A DNA stretch of 64,000 bases from Streptomyces albofaciens JCM 4342. Lineage in GTDB: Bacteria; Actinomycetota; Actinomycetes; Streptomycetales; Streptomycetaceae. Under the pieces are notes generated by a model. The model saw only the letters and a list, made by a program, of their open reading frames with translations, was not told the DNA's origin and did not search any database. Below are positions 1-8,788 of the stretch, in pieces (positions within the stretch are counted from its first letter, which is position 1; the number at the start of each line of letters is the position of its first letter). Location of the stretch: positions 4,372,501 through 4,436,500 of the forward strand of contig NZ_PDCM01000001.1 in the NCBI RefSeq assembly GCF_008634025.1, given 5' to 3'. A program made the translations under genes and the position numbers.

Positions 1-706
1 CGCGACCGTCGTACAGCCGGACGGATTGCGCCCGTTCGCCGAGGTCGGCCAGCCGCTCGATGAGGAAGCCCAGGACGGGGATGCGCTCAGGGGTGCCGCC
101 CGCCTCGTGGGCATCGATCCGGGAGGCGGTGAGGAGTTTGCGGACGAGCCCTTGGAGGTGGGTGACGCGCTCGGCGATCCGGGCGAGGATCTCGGTGCGC
201 CGTTCCGCGTCGGCCGCTGCGCGGCGGTCACGCAGCACATCGACCAGGAGACCGATGGTGGCCAGCGGGTTGTGCAGTTGGTGGGCCGCGACGGCGACGA
301 CGACATTGCGCCGCTCCAGCGCTTCCTCCAGTTCGCGCTCCGCCTGTCGCCGCCGGGTGATGTCCCGCAGCGCGACGACGTGCAGCCGCTCGCCCTCGAA
401 CACCGTGGTGGTGACGCGCATGTCCACGACGCGGCTGCCGCCGGTGGGCAGCACCAGATCGATGGTGGCCTCGCCGACGGCGAGCGGGGAGCCGAGGTCA
501 CTGCCGGTCAGGTCGTCGACCGTGCGGCCGAACAACTCGGTCGCGGCCGGGTTGCAGTAGCGGATGACCCCCTGCGCGTCGATCGCCACGATGCCGTCCG
601 CCGACGCCGCCAGGACCGCCCGCACGATGTCCTCGTGGTCCGGCCCGTCCGGCTTCCGCTCCCCGGGTGACGGGCAGTGGGAACCCGGGGTGACGGCGTC
701 ATTCAT
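1..706 (-). CDS. PAS-domain sensor histidine kinase (3' part off the window)
   Basis: This is the N-terminal part of a soluble sensor kinase; the catalytic ATPase domain lies beyond the left edge. After about 20 unstructured residues a PAS domain runs from roughly residue 20 to 125 (DGIVAIDAQGVIRYCNPAA ... LRDITRRR). It is followed by a HisKA dimerisation helix whose H-box reads AAHQLHNPLATI, with the phospho-accepting His near residue 150. No membrane segment is visible. The ATG at 706 lies inside the end of the kaiC-like gene: the shared bases ATGAATGA hold this start and that gene's stop, so the two should be translationally coupled. In cyanobacteria KaiC output also passes through a histidine kinase (SasA), but this protein has a PAS domain, not SasA's KaiB-like sensor, so the parallel is only inference. 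The regulator at 2735 is the obvious partner. Confidence 0.85.
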   Translation of the reverse strand, partial: MNDAVTPGSHCPSPGERKPDGPDHEDIVRAVLAASADGIVAIDAQGVIRYCNPAATELFGRTVDDLTGSDLGSPLAVGEATIDLVLPTGGSRVVDMRVTTTVFEGERLHVVALRDITRRRQAERELEEALERRNVVVAVAAHQLHNPLATIGLLVDVLRDRRAAADAERRTEILARIAERVTHLQGLVRKLLTASRIDAHEAGGTPERIPVLGFLIERLADLGERAQSVRLYDGR

Positions 707-2240
707 GTGGCTCCGGTTGCGCTGTGCCCTCGGCCGTACCGGCGGGCCACGGCCTGGTGTCCAGCAGCGGACTGCCGTAGCCGGCCAGGATGTTGGACAC
801 CCCCTTCAAGGGAGCGCCCACATGCAGACCGGTGTGGTCGATGGTGACCGCGCGGACGCGGTGGTCGTGAGCCGAGCCGCGGGCCTGGAGCACGGTGATG
901 GCGCGCCCGACGTGCCCCGGCGACTCGACGTAGCGCAGCAGGATGGCGCCGTCCGTCAGGCTGGCGATCTGGTCGGCGATCGACGGACCGCCGGACCCCG
1001 CGTACGACGGACCGGGCAACGCCGTCAGGAGCGTGGTGACGCCCCGGGGGCGCAGTACCGCGCCCAGGGCGATGACGAAGTCGAGCAGCGCCCGCGAGGT
1101 GGCGATGCGCTCCAGCGCGGACAGCGTGTCGATGACCAGCCGCTGCGGCGCGAACTCCTCGACCGCCCGGCGGATACGGATGAAGTGGTCCTCCAGGGAT
1201 GAGGTCTCCGGGTATTCGGACACCACGGTCAGCAGACCTGAGGCATCCATGTGGGCCAGGTTCACGCCCCAGCCCGCGATGGAGCGCCGCAGTTGCTCCT
1301 CGGTCTCGTCGAAGGTGTAGAGCAGACAGCGTTCGCCCGCGTCGACGCCCGCGACCATGAAGCTCAGCGCGGTCAGCGTCTTCCCGACACCGGTGGGGCC
1401 GGAGAGCAGGACCACCGCGTCCCGGAAGAAGCCCCCGCCGCACATCTCGTCCAGGGCCGGGACCCCGGAGGAAACCCGGTCGTGGCGCACCGACCCCTTG
1501 TCGAGGGGCAGGAACGCGAGGGGGATGACGACGATGCCGTCCTGCGGATCGATGGTGAACAGCCACTCCCCGGTGCGGTGCGGCGCCCCCCGGAGTTTGA
1601 CGATCTCCACGGTCCGGCGGCGGCGTTCCTGGTACAGCCCGTTCCGCAGGACGATGACGTTGTTCAGCACGAACTCCTCGACGTCGTAGCGCGAGATGCT
1701 GCCGTACTCGTCCGTCCGCTCGGCAGTCAGGACGCAGGTCACTCCGAGCCCCTCCAGCGTGGTGGCGATGCGGAAGAGTTCGTGCCGGACGACCGCTTTG
1801 TCCGGGAACCGGGTGAAGATCGCGCCCAGGGAGTCCAGGGACACCCGGGTGGCCCCGGTCCTGTGCACCGCGTGGCTGATCCGTGCCACCAGCGCACCGA
1901 AGTCGTACGTGCCGACCGTCGGCCCCTCCTCGGTGATGTCGGCGGACGCGTCAACGAACGCCCAGGTGCCCTCGGCTTCCCAGGCCGCGATGTCGAAGCC
2001 CAGCGAGGCGGCGTTCCGCCGGATTTCGGCGGGCGGTTCCTCGAAGGTGACGAACACCCCCGGGTCACCGAACCGCTGTCGGCCCCGGGCCAGGAACTCC
2101 ACGGCGAACAGCGTCTTCCCGCTGCCCGCCGTACCCGTCACCAAGGTGCACCGGCCTTGGGGCAGGCCGCCCAGCGCCACTCGGTCGAAGCCGTTGATGC
2201 TGGTGGGCACTCGCGCAAGCGTGTCGTCACCGGCGGCCAT
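699..2240 (-). CDS. KaiC-like double RecA-domain ATPase
   Basis: A 513-residue protein with two tandem RecA/KaiC ATPase domains. The first Walker A is GTAGSGKT (residues 36-43), with the KaiC-type glutamate pair FVTFEEPP at 67-68. The second is GPTGVGKT (281-288), where the matching position reads TFDETEEQL (Asp311-Glu312). Cyanobacterial KaiC is about 519 residues with the same layout. By hand alignment of IADQIASLTDG (421-431), the CII phosphosites Ser431/Thr432 become Ala426/Ser427, and Thr426 becomes Ile421, so the classical phosphorylation cycle may be altered. The ATG at 2240 lies 2 bases after the kaiB-like stop and has GGAGG inside the end of that gene. An open frame continues far upstream but only overlaps kaiB. 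The last codons overlap the downstream kinase start. Role inferred: a KaiC-family switch or timer feeding a two-component system. Confidence 0.9.
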   Translation of the reverse strand: MAAGDDTLARVPTSINGFDRVALGGLPQGRCTLVTGTAGSGKTLFAVEFLARGRQRFGDPGVFVTFEEPPAEIRRNAASLGFDIAAWEAEGTWAFVDASADITEEGPTVGTYDFGALVARISHAVHRTGATRVSLDSLGAIFTRFPDKAVVRHELFRIATTLEGLGVTCVLTAERTDEYGSISRYDVEEFVLNNVIVLRNGLYQERRRRTVEIVKLRGAPHRTGEWLFTIDPQDGIVVIPLAFLPLDKGSVRHDRVSSGVPALDEMCGGGFFRDAVVLLSGPTGVGKTLTALSFMVAGVDAGERCLLYTFDETEEQLRRSIAGWGVNLAHMDASGLLTVVSEYPETSSLEDHFIRIRRAVEEFAPQRLVIDTLSALERIATSRALLDFVIALGAVLRPRGVTTLLTALPGPSYAGSGGPSIADQIASLTDGAILLRYVESPGHVGRAITVLQARGSAHDHRVRAVTIDHTGLHVGAPLKGVSNILAGYGSPLLDTRPWPAGTAEGTAQPEPHE

Positions 2241-2242
2241 GG

Positions 2243-2536
2243 TCACGCGCCTCCAAACTCGTCCACGTTGGGCAGTCCCAGAGCGAGTGCGGCGCGGTGT
2301 TGGTCCGACAGGTCTCCGACCACTCTCCGCTGGGGCGCGGGGCGCAATCGGACCACGGTGGGCGTGGCGAGGATGCGCCACCGCTCCGCCAGCTCGGGCC
2401 GTTCGACGGCATCGACAACGGTCAGTTCGTAGTAACCCCGTAGGCGGGCCTCGCACAGCGACCGCAGGTTCTCCAGCGCCTCGTGAGAACGCTGGGTCTG
2501 CCCCGCGATGTAGAGAACGAAGGAGTACGTGGTCAC
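2243..2536 (-). CDS. KaiB-like thioredoxin-fold protein
   Basis: A 97-residue protein that matches KaiB along its length. It has the first strand FVLYIAGQT, the central ELTVVDAVERPELAE, the hallmark RILATPTVVRL, and VVGDLSD near the C-terminus. In cyanobacteria KaiB switches fold and binds the CI ring of KaiC; whether this protein does so is unknown. GTG start at 2536 with GGGAGG 11 bases upstream. It is the first gene of kaiB-kaiC-kinase and is separated from kaiC by only 2 bases. No kaiA-like gene is nearby, as is usual for KaiBC systems outside cyanobacteria. The 198-base gap to the divergent response regulator should hold promoters for both directions, but I cannot point to clear -35/-10 boxes. 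Confidence 0.88.
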   Translation of the reverse strand: MTTYSFVLYIAGQTQRSHEALENLRSLCEARLRGYYELTVVDAVERPELAERWRILATPTVVRLRPAPQRRVVGDLSDQHRAALALGLPNVDEFGGA

Positions 2537-2734
2537 TTGAGGGCATACCTCCCCACGCGATCCCCGTGCGTCGCCCGTCCCTGCCTTCCACTGTCCTCCG
2601 CCCGAGAACCGGTCGCCAGAGCGGAGGCCGCGTTCGTTCCGACAGGAGCGCCGAAGCGCTTGCCGGGCCTAGGCTCGGAGGTGTCCGTTCCCATGCGGCG
2701 GCGGAGACCGGCGCAGACACGGCAGGGGCCAACG

Positions 2735-3430
2735 ATGACCAGGGTGCTCGTGGTCGAGGACCAGCGGACGCTGGCCGAGGCGCTGGCGCTGGCCATCGGC
2801 GCCCAGCCCGATCTGGAGTGCGTGGGAACGGTGGAGACGGTCGAGCGGGCGCTGCCCCTGGCACGGACGGGTACCGACGTCGTCCTGATGGACGTCCACC
2901 TGCCCGGCACCGACGGCATCTCGGGGACCTCGCTGCTCAAGACGGCCGCCCCGGCCCTGCGCGTGCTGATCCTGACCGGGGACCCGCGCCCCCGGCTGCT
3001 CGCCGCCGCGGCGGCGGCCGGCGCCGCGGGCTTCCTGACGAAGGACAGCGCTCTCCCGGACATCCTCGCCGCGATCCGAGCCCCGGCCACCGGGCCGTTG
3101 CTGGTCGCGGGCGGCACGCTGGCGGCGCTGGCCGCGGTGCCCGGGGACGAACCGCTCCCGCCGGGCACCGGGCGCCCGGCGCGTCCGGCTCCCCGGCAGC
3201 AGAACCGGGGCCGCTGCACCGCGCGGGAACTGGAGGTGCTGCGGCTGCTCGGGCAGGGGCTGGGCCCCAAGGCCATCGCCGAACGCCTGGTCATCAGTCC
3301 GCACACGGCCCGCGGCCACATCAAGAGCGTCATGCACAAGCTGAACGCGCACAGCCAGCTCGAAACGGTCGTCACGGCGATACGGGAAGGGCTGCTGCCC
3401 CCCGCCACGGGCGGATGCCCGGACGCCTGA
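2735..3430 (+). CDS. NarL/LuxR-family response regulator
   Basis: A 231-residue regulator. The receiver domain spans roughly residues 1-120: MTRVLVVEDQRTLAEALAL at the start and the phospho-acceptor Asp in VVLMDVHLPGTDG. After a Pro/Gly/Arg linker comes a LuxR-type helix-turn-helix (CTARELEVLRLLGQGL ... ISPHTARGHIKSVMHKL). I chose the ATG at 2735 because it opens the receiver fold directly and has GGCAGGGG just upstream; longer in-frame starts add only low-complexity sequence. The gene diverges from the kaiB-like operon, which ends in a sensor kinase with no regulator of its own, so a kinase/regulator pair across the shared promoter is likely. The DNA target is unknown. Confidence 0.88.
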   Translation: MTRVLVVEDQRTLAEALALAIGAQPDLECVGTVETVERALPLARTGTDVVLMDVHLPGTDGISGTSLLKTAAPALRVLILTGDPRPRLLAAAAAAGAAGFLTKDSALPDILAAIRAPATGPLLVAGGTLAALAAVPGDEPLPPGTGRPARPAPRQQNRGRCTARELEVLRLLGQGLGPKAIAERLVISPHTARGHIKSVMHKLNAHSQLETVVTAIREGLLPPATGGCPDA

Positions 3431-3561
3431 GACCCGCGGACCCGAACTCGGCCCACCTGGGGGGTGCGAACGGCCCATCCACGGGTTCAACGCCCCGCTC
3501 CGCCGCTCCTACCGTAGGGGCAGTACACCGCGTGTAGTGCAAGGAAAGGGGCGTCCGGCCG

Positions 3562-4263
3562 ATGGCCGACAAGGATGTGCTGTTCGCGGAAACATCACGG
3601 TTCGCCACCACGCTGGCCGCGCTTCCCCCGGTCGGCCAGGTGGTGCACGAACTGGCCCGGTGCGGCGCCAGCAGCCTGGGAATGCGCAGTGCGGGCGTGT
3701 CCCTGTACCTCGACGACCGCCCACAGCTCGTCGGCGCCCTGGACGAGGCGTCCACCGCGCTCGGTCACGCACAGGAGCGCCTGACCAGCAGTCCGTGCGC
3801 CGAGGCGCTACGGACCGCGCGTCCGGTGGCGGTGGTGGACCTGACTCGGGCTCCCGGGCGCTGGGCCGCGTACGAGGAAGTGGCCCGCCGGTTCGGCGTG
3901 GTGGCCCTCGCCAGTGTGCCGCTGTGCGGTGACGGCCGGGTACTGGGTACCGTCGACCTCTATGACACGGCCGCCCGTCCCTGGCCGTCCTGCGATCTGT
4001 CCGCGGTCCGGTTGCTGAACGACATAGCCACCGCCTACCTGGCGCATTCCACCGCGCTCGACGAACTGCAACGCTTGACCGACCAGTTGCGGCACGCGCT
4101 GGCCAGCCGGGTGGTCATCGAGCAGGCGAAGGGCGTGATCTCCGCGATGCGGCAGGTCTCCGTCGACGAGGCGTTCGACCAGCTGCGCCGGCACGCACGC
4201 TACCGGCGGGCGAAGCTCCACGATACGGCGCGAGAGGTCGTGCGCACCCGCCACAGCCCCTGA
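3562..4263 (+). CDS. GAF-ANTAR domain regulator
   Basis: A 233-residue protein. The N-terminal GAF fold (about residues 10-155) contains the usual ending VVALASVPLCGDGRVLGTVDLYD. A C-terminal ANTAR domain (about 170-230) reads LRHALASRVVIEQAKGVISAMRQVSVDEAFDQLRRHAR, including the conserved three-helix pattern and AKG turn. ANTAR proteins bind paired hairpins in nascent RNA and act as antiterminators; the GAF ligand is unknown. ATG at 3562 with GAAAGGGG upstream. It follows the LuxR-type regulator by 131 bases on the same strand and may be separately transcribed. Confidence 0.88.
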   Translation: MADKDVLFAETSRFATTLAALPPVGQVVHELARCGASSLGMRSAGVSLYLDDRPQLVGALDEASTALGHAQERLTSSPCAEALRTARPVAVVDLTRAPGRWAAYEEVARRFGVVALASVPLCGDGRVLGTVDLYDTAARPWPSCDLSAVRLLNDIATAYLAHSTALDELQRLTDQLRHALASRVVIEQAKGVISAMRQVSVDEAFDQLRRHARYRRAKLHDTAREVVRTRHSP

Positions 4264-4370
4264 CCCACCCTGGCAGGCGCCCTCACCCAGACCGTCGCGA
4301 TTCCCTCCCGTCCTGGCGGGGGCGCCTCCGCGGTCTACCGCCAGGCGGGCAGTCGGCGTATGGCGCACCG

Positions 4371-4676
4371 TCAGCGTGCCTGGCGGCCCCGGCCCGGTTC
4401 TGACGCCCGGCCGGGGCGAGAAGAGCGGTCGCGGCCGGCGGGCTCGTAGGAGATCCGGTAGCCGCACCGCACGCACTCCTCGCTGACCACCACGCCGTCT
4501 TCCCGGCGGGTGCGGTGGTGATCTGGTGCGCAGCCGTGCAGGGCCATGGTGGGGAGCGTGACCTCTCCCTTCAGCCGCACTGCGGCCGGTCGCTCCCCAG
4601 GCCGGACGGCGGGGGCACTGAGCCGTCGCCGGTCGAGGTGGCCAAGGCGCGAAGGCACGCCGACGTGTGCGTTCAT
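4371..4676 (-). CDS. Small cysteine-containing hypothetical protein
   Basis: A 101-residue basic protein that I do not recognise. The ATG at 4676 is preceded by GAGGAAA at ideal spacing, which is the main reason to believe it. The central part contains MALHGCAPDHH and SEECVRCGYRISYE, so a Cys/His set (HGC...CVRC) could bind zinc as a small ribbon. The C-terminus is Arg/Gly/Ser-rich and probably disordered. No signal peptide or membrane segment. It stands alone between a GAF-ANTAR gene and a STAS gene. A shorter product from the internal Met is possible. Confidence 0.5.
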   Translation of the reverse strand: MNAHVGVPSRLGHLDRRRLSAPAVRPGERPAAVRLKGEVTLPTMALHGCAPDHHRTRREDGVVVSEECVRCGYRISYEPAGRDRSSRPGRASEPGRGRQAR

Positions 4677-5024
4677 ACGGCTTTCCTCAGCAAGAGGGAC
4701 ACCGCCGCCTGCCGTGGGCGCGGCGCCCCTGGATGACCGAAGACCGCTGGGCGACAGTGCCGAGCGATGCTTTGCGGCGCGGCCCCGGAGCTTGGGGCCG
4801 ACACGGCGATGGCACACCGTAATGACTTTGATGCCAGGCTCACACGGGATGGACGCCCGGCACGCCGGAGAAGCACGGCCGCGGGCCCGCGGATCGCCGC
4901 GCCATGTTCCATCAGCTCCGCCTTTTCCAGGGCACCTGTGGTGGTGGGAGCAACGAAAGCCGGTGGCTCCGGGCACGTGCCGTCGCACAATGTTCACCCG
5001 ATAATCACTGCTGGTGCGGAAACG
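4677..5024. other. Intergenic, no gene seen
   Basis: About 350 bases between two minus-strand genes. No frame here has a convincing start, ribosome site or recognisable protein. It should contain the promoter of the small cysteine protein at 4676. Confidence 0.4.
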
Positions 5025-5414
5025 CTACTGCAGTGGCGACCCGGTGAAGAGGGTGCTCGGAGCAGCCGACAGGTCCACCCGGCACCAGGTGCGGCTGTCC
5101 TCGGCCAGTGAACGGACAGCGGCGGCGATGTCGGTGCGGAGGGTGAGCAGCGGGCCGGTCCCCGTGCGGTCGATCATCTTGCGAAGGGCCGCGCCCGGTT
5201 CGGTGAGCAGCAGTTCGCCTCCGGCCGAGCGCAGCCGCATCGCCTCGCGGACCAGTACGGCCAGGGCATCGAAGGTCATCCGCTCCACTGTCGACACATC
5301 GAGGATCACGGTGGGCGCGTTGGCACGGCGCCGGAGGACGCAGGCGAGGCGGCTCACGGTTTCCCGCGATCCGTCGGGCAGATGCAGCAGGTGGTACTGG
5401 GCGGAACGGAGCAA
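5025..5414 (-). CDS. STAS-domain anti-anti-sigma protein
   Basis: A protein of about 129 residues with a STAS fold of the RsbV/SpoIIAA class: PTVILDVSTVERMTFDALAVLVREAMRLRSAGGELLLTEP. Such proteins bind or release a switch kinase depending on phosphorylation of a Ser/Thr at the end of the second strand; here that loop reads VERMTFDA, so Thr is the candidate site. No ATG is available: an in-frame TAG lies upstream, leaving TTG at 5414 or a CTG slightly earlier, both following AGGGGAAGG. It is one of five STAS proteins in the window. Its partner kinase is not adjacent. Confidence 0.72.
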   Translation of the reverse strand: MLRSAQYHLLHLPDGSRETVSRLACVLRRRANAPTVILDVSTVERMTFDALAVLVREAMRLRSAGGELLLTEPGAALRKMIDRTGTGPLLTLRTDIAAAVRSLAEDSRTWCRVDLSAAPSTLFTGSPLQ

Positions 5415-5996
5415 AGAGACCAGGGCCTTCCCCTATGCGGAGCTGGACGCCTCGGCCAAAGATCACACAGTGCGGCGGTCCAACACGGCTACCGTGCCAT
5501 CGGCATACCCGGCCGCGTCAGTACTACCCGCCGCAGAGGTATGAGATCCCCTACGCCCAGTGCATCAGGTAGGCACCCCTTCGGCCGCCGTGGCACCGCA
5601 CGCCGCCCTGGCTGTGAGGCGCGACAGCGGGCGGGGGTGCCGTCCTCGCGCCCGGTCACCGCCACCCATCGGCGGCGAACACGCCTGGCCCCAGGGAGTG
5701 ATGGAGGCAACCTGCCACGACAGGGCTGCCCCTGCCCGGTCTCTTCCCGGCCATGGACGAGCGCACCTGCTGAGAGTTGCCGCCCGCCTGCGGGGTTGTC
5801 GGTGTGTATCCGGGGCGTCCTGGCGCTGCGGGCGGGCGCATCGTCATCACCGCGCTGTGACGGGTCGAGGTGGCCACTTCGCGATCGACGGCATGCCGCT
5901 CGCGCGTCTCGCGCGTCCGTGTGCGCCTTGGCCTCGCCGCATGACGGTTCAGCCGGTCCTGCCTGACCTTCCGCGACAGCCTCGCGCGCCCGACAC
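5415..5996. other. Intergenic, no intact gene seen
   Basis: Open frames on both strands are long but have atypical, Arg/Ser-rich translations and no ribosome sites. It probably includes the degraded 3' end of the frame-broken gene to its right. Confidence 0.35.
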
Positions 5997-6347
5997 AGGG
6001 CTGCGGAGGACGACTTCCCGCAACCGGTCACGGCCTGCCCTGCGACGCGAGAGCGCCGGCCTGCCAATTCCTCCTGGGCGTCGAGAGCGGTTCGGAGCCG
6101 GTCAGTGGCCCGCTCCCGCTCGTCGGCCCGGCGTTCTCTCAGGTCAGCGGCGTCTTCGCGGGCGTCCGCGAGACGCTCCCGCTCGCCGGTCGGCGGCCTC
6201 ATCACGCTGATCCGCCGGCCGTACCCGCTCGTCGGCGCGGCGCTCGCGAAGCCCGGCGGCCTTCTCGCGCTCGTCGAGCGGCTGCTCCCGTCCGACGCAC
6301 CGGTCCGCGACGGCACACAGCAGAACAGCCGATCGATCACGGCTCAC
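5997..6347 (-). pseudogene. Frame-broken gene for a charged coiled-coil repeat protein
   Basis: Read from a GTG at 6347, one minus frame gives a charged repeat (PLDEREKAAGLRERRADE, then ADQRDEAADRR). It then runs into noise exactly where a second frame continues the same pattern (ERERLADAREDAADLRERR, then ADERERATDRL). The join lies near 6190. A further slip after EELAGRR would restore GRDRLREVVLRS. Continuation of one repeat pattern across frames indicates a real coding history with single-base indels. Such Glu/Arg/Ala/Asp repeats form long helices and often precede GAF or ANTAR modules in actinobacteria. It could be a decayed gene or an assembly error. Confidence 0.4.
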
Positions 6348-6420
6348 ACTGGCGGTAAGCGTCGCGTGTGCCGAGGTTGTGCGGTACCGGTGAGACGGAG
6401 CTGGAGCGCCCGGCGGTGGG

Positions 6421-7134
6421 TCATGCCGTGCCGTTGTGGAGGTAGAGGCGGTGGGCGAGGATGTCGCGGGCGACGTCGAGCAGGGCCAGATCGTGGGTGT
6501 AGGCGTGGGCGCGTAAGCGTAGGAGGGCCTGGTCGACGGGGAGGTGGAGCTGGACGGCGAGGACGCCGGCGGCCTGGTGGACCTCGGCGCGGTGCAGGGC
6601 GATTCCGGTGCCGTGTTCGCCGGTGAGCAGACGGGCGGGGGAGGCGCGCAGAAGCAGGGTCAGGGCGATGCGGGCGAAGCGTTCGGTGGCTTGTTGCTGC
6701 TGGGCGGTCGGTGGTCCGGGGCGGGTGCGGTAGACGGTCAGGACGCCGGCCGGGACAACGCCCAGGTGCAGCGGGACGGCCACGACGGCGCGGGCAGGGG
6801 TGTCGGCGGCGGCGGGCAGGAACTGCGGCCAGCGGTCGATGGGGGTACGGGCCAGGTCGGGTTCGGTGAGGGTGCGGCCGGTACGGGCCGCGTCCAGGGT
6901 GGGGCCTTCACCGAGGGTGTACTGCAGGTCGTCCAGAGTCGGGCCGAGCAGGCCGGCCGCATCGTCGCTCCAGACGAGTTCGAGATGGCCTCGGGGAGTG
7001 GCCAGGCACAAGGTCAGTGCGTCGTGGCCGAGCAGGCGCGCGATGGCCCCAGGGGACAGGACGTCAAGGCCCCGGCCGGTGCGCACGGCGTGGCGCAGCC
7101 GGTCGAAGAGGGTGTCGATCTCGGCATGGGGCAT
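6421..7134 (-). CDS. GAF-ANTAR domain regulator
   Basis: A 237-residue protein. The GAF domain (about residues 20-165) has the typical pattern YTLGEGPTLDAARTGRTL ... ARAVVAVPLHLGVVPAGVLTVY. The C-terminal ANTAR-like region (about 175-230) reads LHRAEVHQAAGVLAVQLHLPVDQALLRLRAHAYTHD. The ANTAR core lacks the usual AKG turn (AAGVLA instead), which also occurs in related Streptomyces proteins. ATG at 7134 with GAAGGTGG upstream. The gene overlaps the tail of a frame-broken GAF-ANTAR gene, so the two may be a tandem duplication. Expected role: RNA-binding antitermination under control of a small ligand. Confidence 0.85.
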   Translation of the reverse strand: MPHAEIDTLFDRLRHAVRTGRGLDVLSPGAIARLLGHDALTLCLATPRGHLELVWSDDAAGLLGPTLDDLQYTLGEGPTLDAARTGRTLTEPDLARTPIDRWPQFLPAAADTPARAVVAVPLHLGVVPAGVLTVYRTRPGPPTAQQQQATERFARIALTLLLRASPARLLTGEHGTGIALHRAEVHQAAGVLAVQLHLPVDQALLRLRAHAYTHDLALLDVARDILAHRLYLHNGTA

Positions 7135-7951
7135 GGTCCACCTTCTGTCGTGGGCACGGCGGGGTGGCGGCGGGCCGGGGCGCCGCCGGGTGCCGGATGA
7201 GGCCGGGCTGCCGCGAGCGGGACACGTCGTCGGGGACCGTGCCGTGGGCGACGTCGGTGGCCGGGGCGGTGAGTTGGCGCCGACGGGCACGGGCGTGTGC
7301 GCGCAGCCGGTGAAACGCGTCGTCCAGGCTGATGCGCAGGCGTTCGGTTCGGACCGCAGGCCCTTGGCCTGTCCGATCACCAGGCGCCTGTCCAGGGCGG
7401 CGGTCGGCTGCTCGATCAGGACGGCCTGATCGTGCGGGTCGTACCGGTGGCCGAAACAGGGCGCGGCGGCATCGTGCCAGGGCCAGGGCGATGCGCAGGT
7501 CCGATCCGTCCGGCAGGGGTACGGTGTGCTGCTCGCCCATCAGGTTCAGGGCGCAGACGGTCGGGACGGGGGAGCGCAGCGGCACCGCGGCCACGGCGGT
7601 GGTGCCGACCCGGTGGGCGCGACGGGCAGAACGCGGCCGGCGCATTGCCGCCGGGCCGGTCCGAACCGCGGTGGGCACGGCAGTGCCGTCGCGGGTGGCA
7701 GCCTCGCAGGGGACCTCGTCGAGGTCGGTCTGGTCGTCCTCCACGTGGCGATGGCGTTCGTCGAAGGCGGTGGCGTACTCCACCCGCCCCGGGGCGTCGA
7801 GAACGGTGACGCCGGCTCCGGCCACCGGCAGCAGGGCCGTCGTATGGCCGGTAGATTCGCGCAGCAGCTCCAGCGGATCGCAGTCCGCGGCGCGGTGAAC
7901 CAGATCGCGCACCGCTTCGGCGATGCGCACCTCCCGTCGGGTCGCGGGCAT
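7064..7951 (-). pseudogene. Frame-broken GAF-ANTAR regulator
   Basis: The frame from the ATG at 7951 encodes a GAF domain (MPATRREVRIAEAVRDLVHRA ... TAVAAVPLRSPVPTVCALNLM). Near 7465 it loses sense after LRIALALA. A second frame then supplies YDPHDQAVLIEQPTAALDRR and LVIGQAKGLRSE, the first ANTAR helices. Near 7345 the first frame resumes with RLRISLDDAFHRLRAHARAR. Two compensating single-base shifts therefore split one GAF-ANTAR gene. As written, a product of this frame would carry a scrambled ANTAR core. Either the gene is decaying or the sequence has two errors in GC-rich runs. The first frame stays open to 7064, inside the next gene. Confidence 0.6.
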
Positions 7952-8788
7952 GAACGCCACCGATCGGCAGGCTCCCGCATCCGCGGCGTGAAACGCGGGG
8001 ACAGGGCGCGCGCCTGGCGGTGGGAGCGAAAGTCCGGCCACAGGGGACCGCGAATGCCCGCGGACGGGACCGCTGTATTCCACCTGCTCTCCGCCTGACC
8101 CGCCCCGACCGCCGCAGTGGCCGGTGCCGACCCGCCCGGCGGCCTTACGGTGCACCTGTCAGCCTAGCGCCGTCGGCACAGCGCTGAGAGGCGCCTCGCG
8201 GTATTGCCGGGTCACCGACGGCGGGGAGCGAGAGGTGCGCCTCGCCCACACCGGCTCGAAGGTGCGGCACTCCCTGGCGGAGGCGGGACAGTGCGGTTTG
8301 TAGACGGCGTGCTGGCAGGCGTATTCGCTTCGTGCTGGGGCCGGCGGAATCTGTCGGCCTACTGGTAGGCGGTGGCGGCGGGTGGGCACACCGGGTACGC
8401 ATCCTGGCTGGAGCGGGGCTGGAGCGGGACGCCGCGATGCTGCTGAACTTCGGTCCGGCGAGGGTGGGCACGTTCGGCGGGGTGGCGAACCCAGCGGGCG
8501 AGCAGGCCGAGTGTCCGAGGCAGGGAGCTTCTGACCAGCAAGAACCCGCATTCACGGGACCAAGAAGGCGCTGCGCACCGCCTGGCCTGCCTCTCGCGGC
8601 GGGCCGTACTCTGCCGGACGGCGGGCAATCCAGCGCGGTGGACCTCCCGTCGCCCGACAGCACTTCCATCCTTCGCCGTCGCGACGGCGCACAACAAGGG
8701 CGCCGGCATGGCACTGCACACGCCCCGTTGAGGCCCAACGGGCCGCACGGGCCGGCAGATTGACCCTGGTGAGGGATACGGCTGGGGT
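7952..8788. other. Intergenic, nothing recognisable
   Basis: About 840 bases upstream of the frame-broken GAF-ANTAR gene. Long open frames exist but their translations are Arg/Pro/Ser-rich and show no domain, start site or repeat. I see no terminator or promoter I would defend. Confidence 0.35.
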
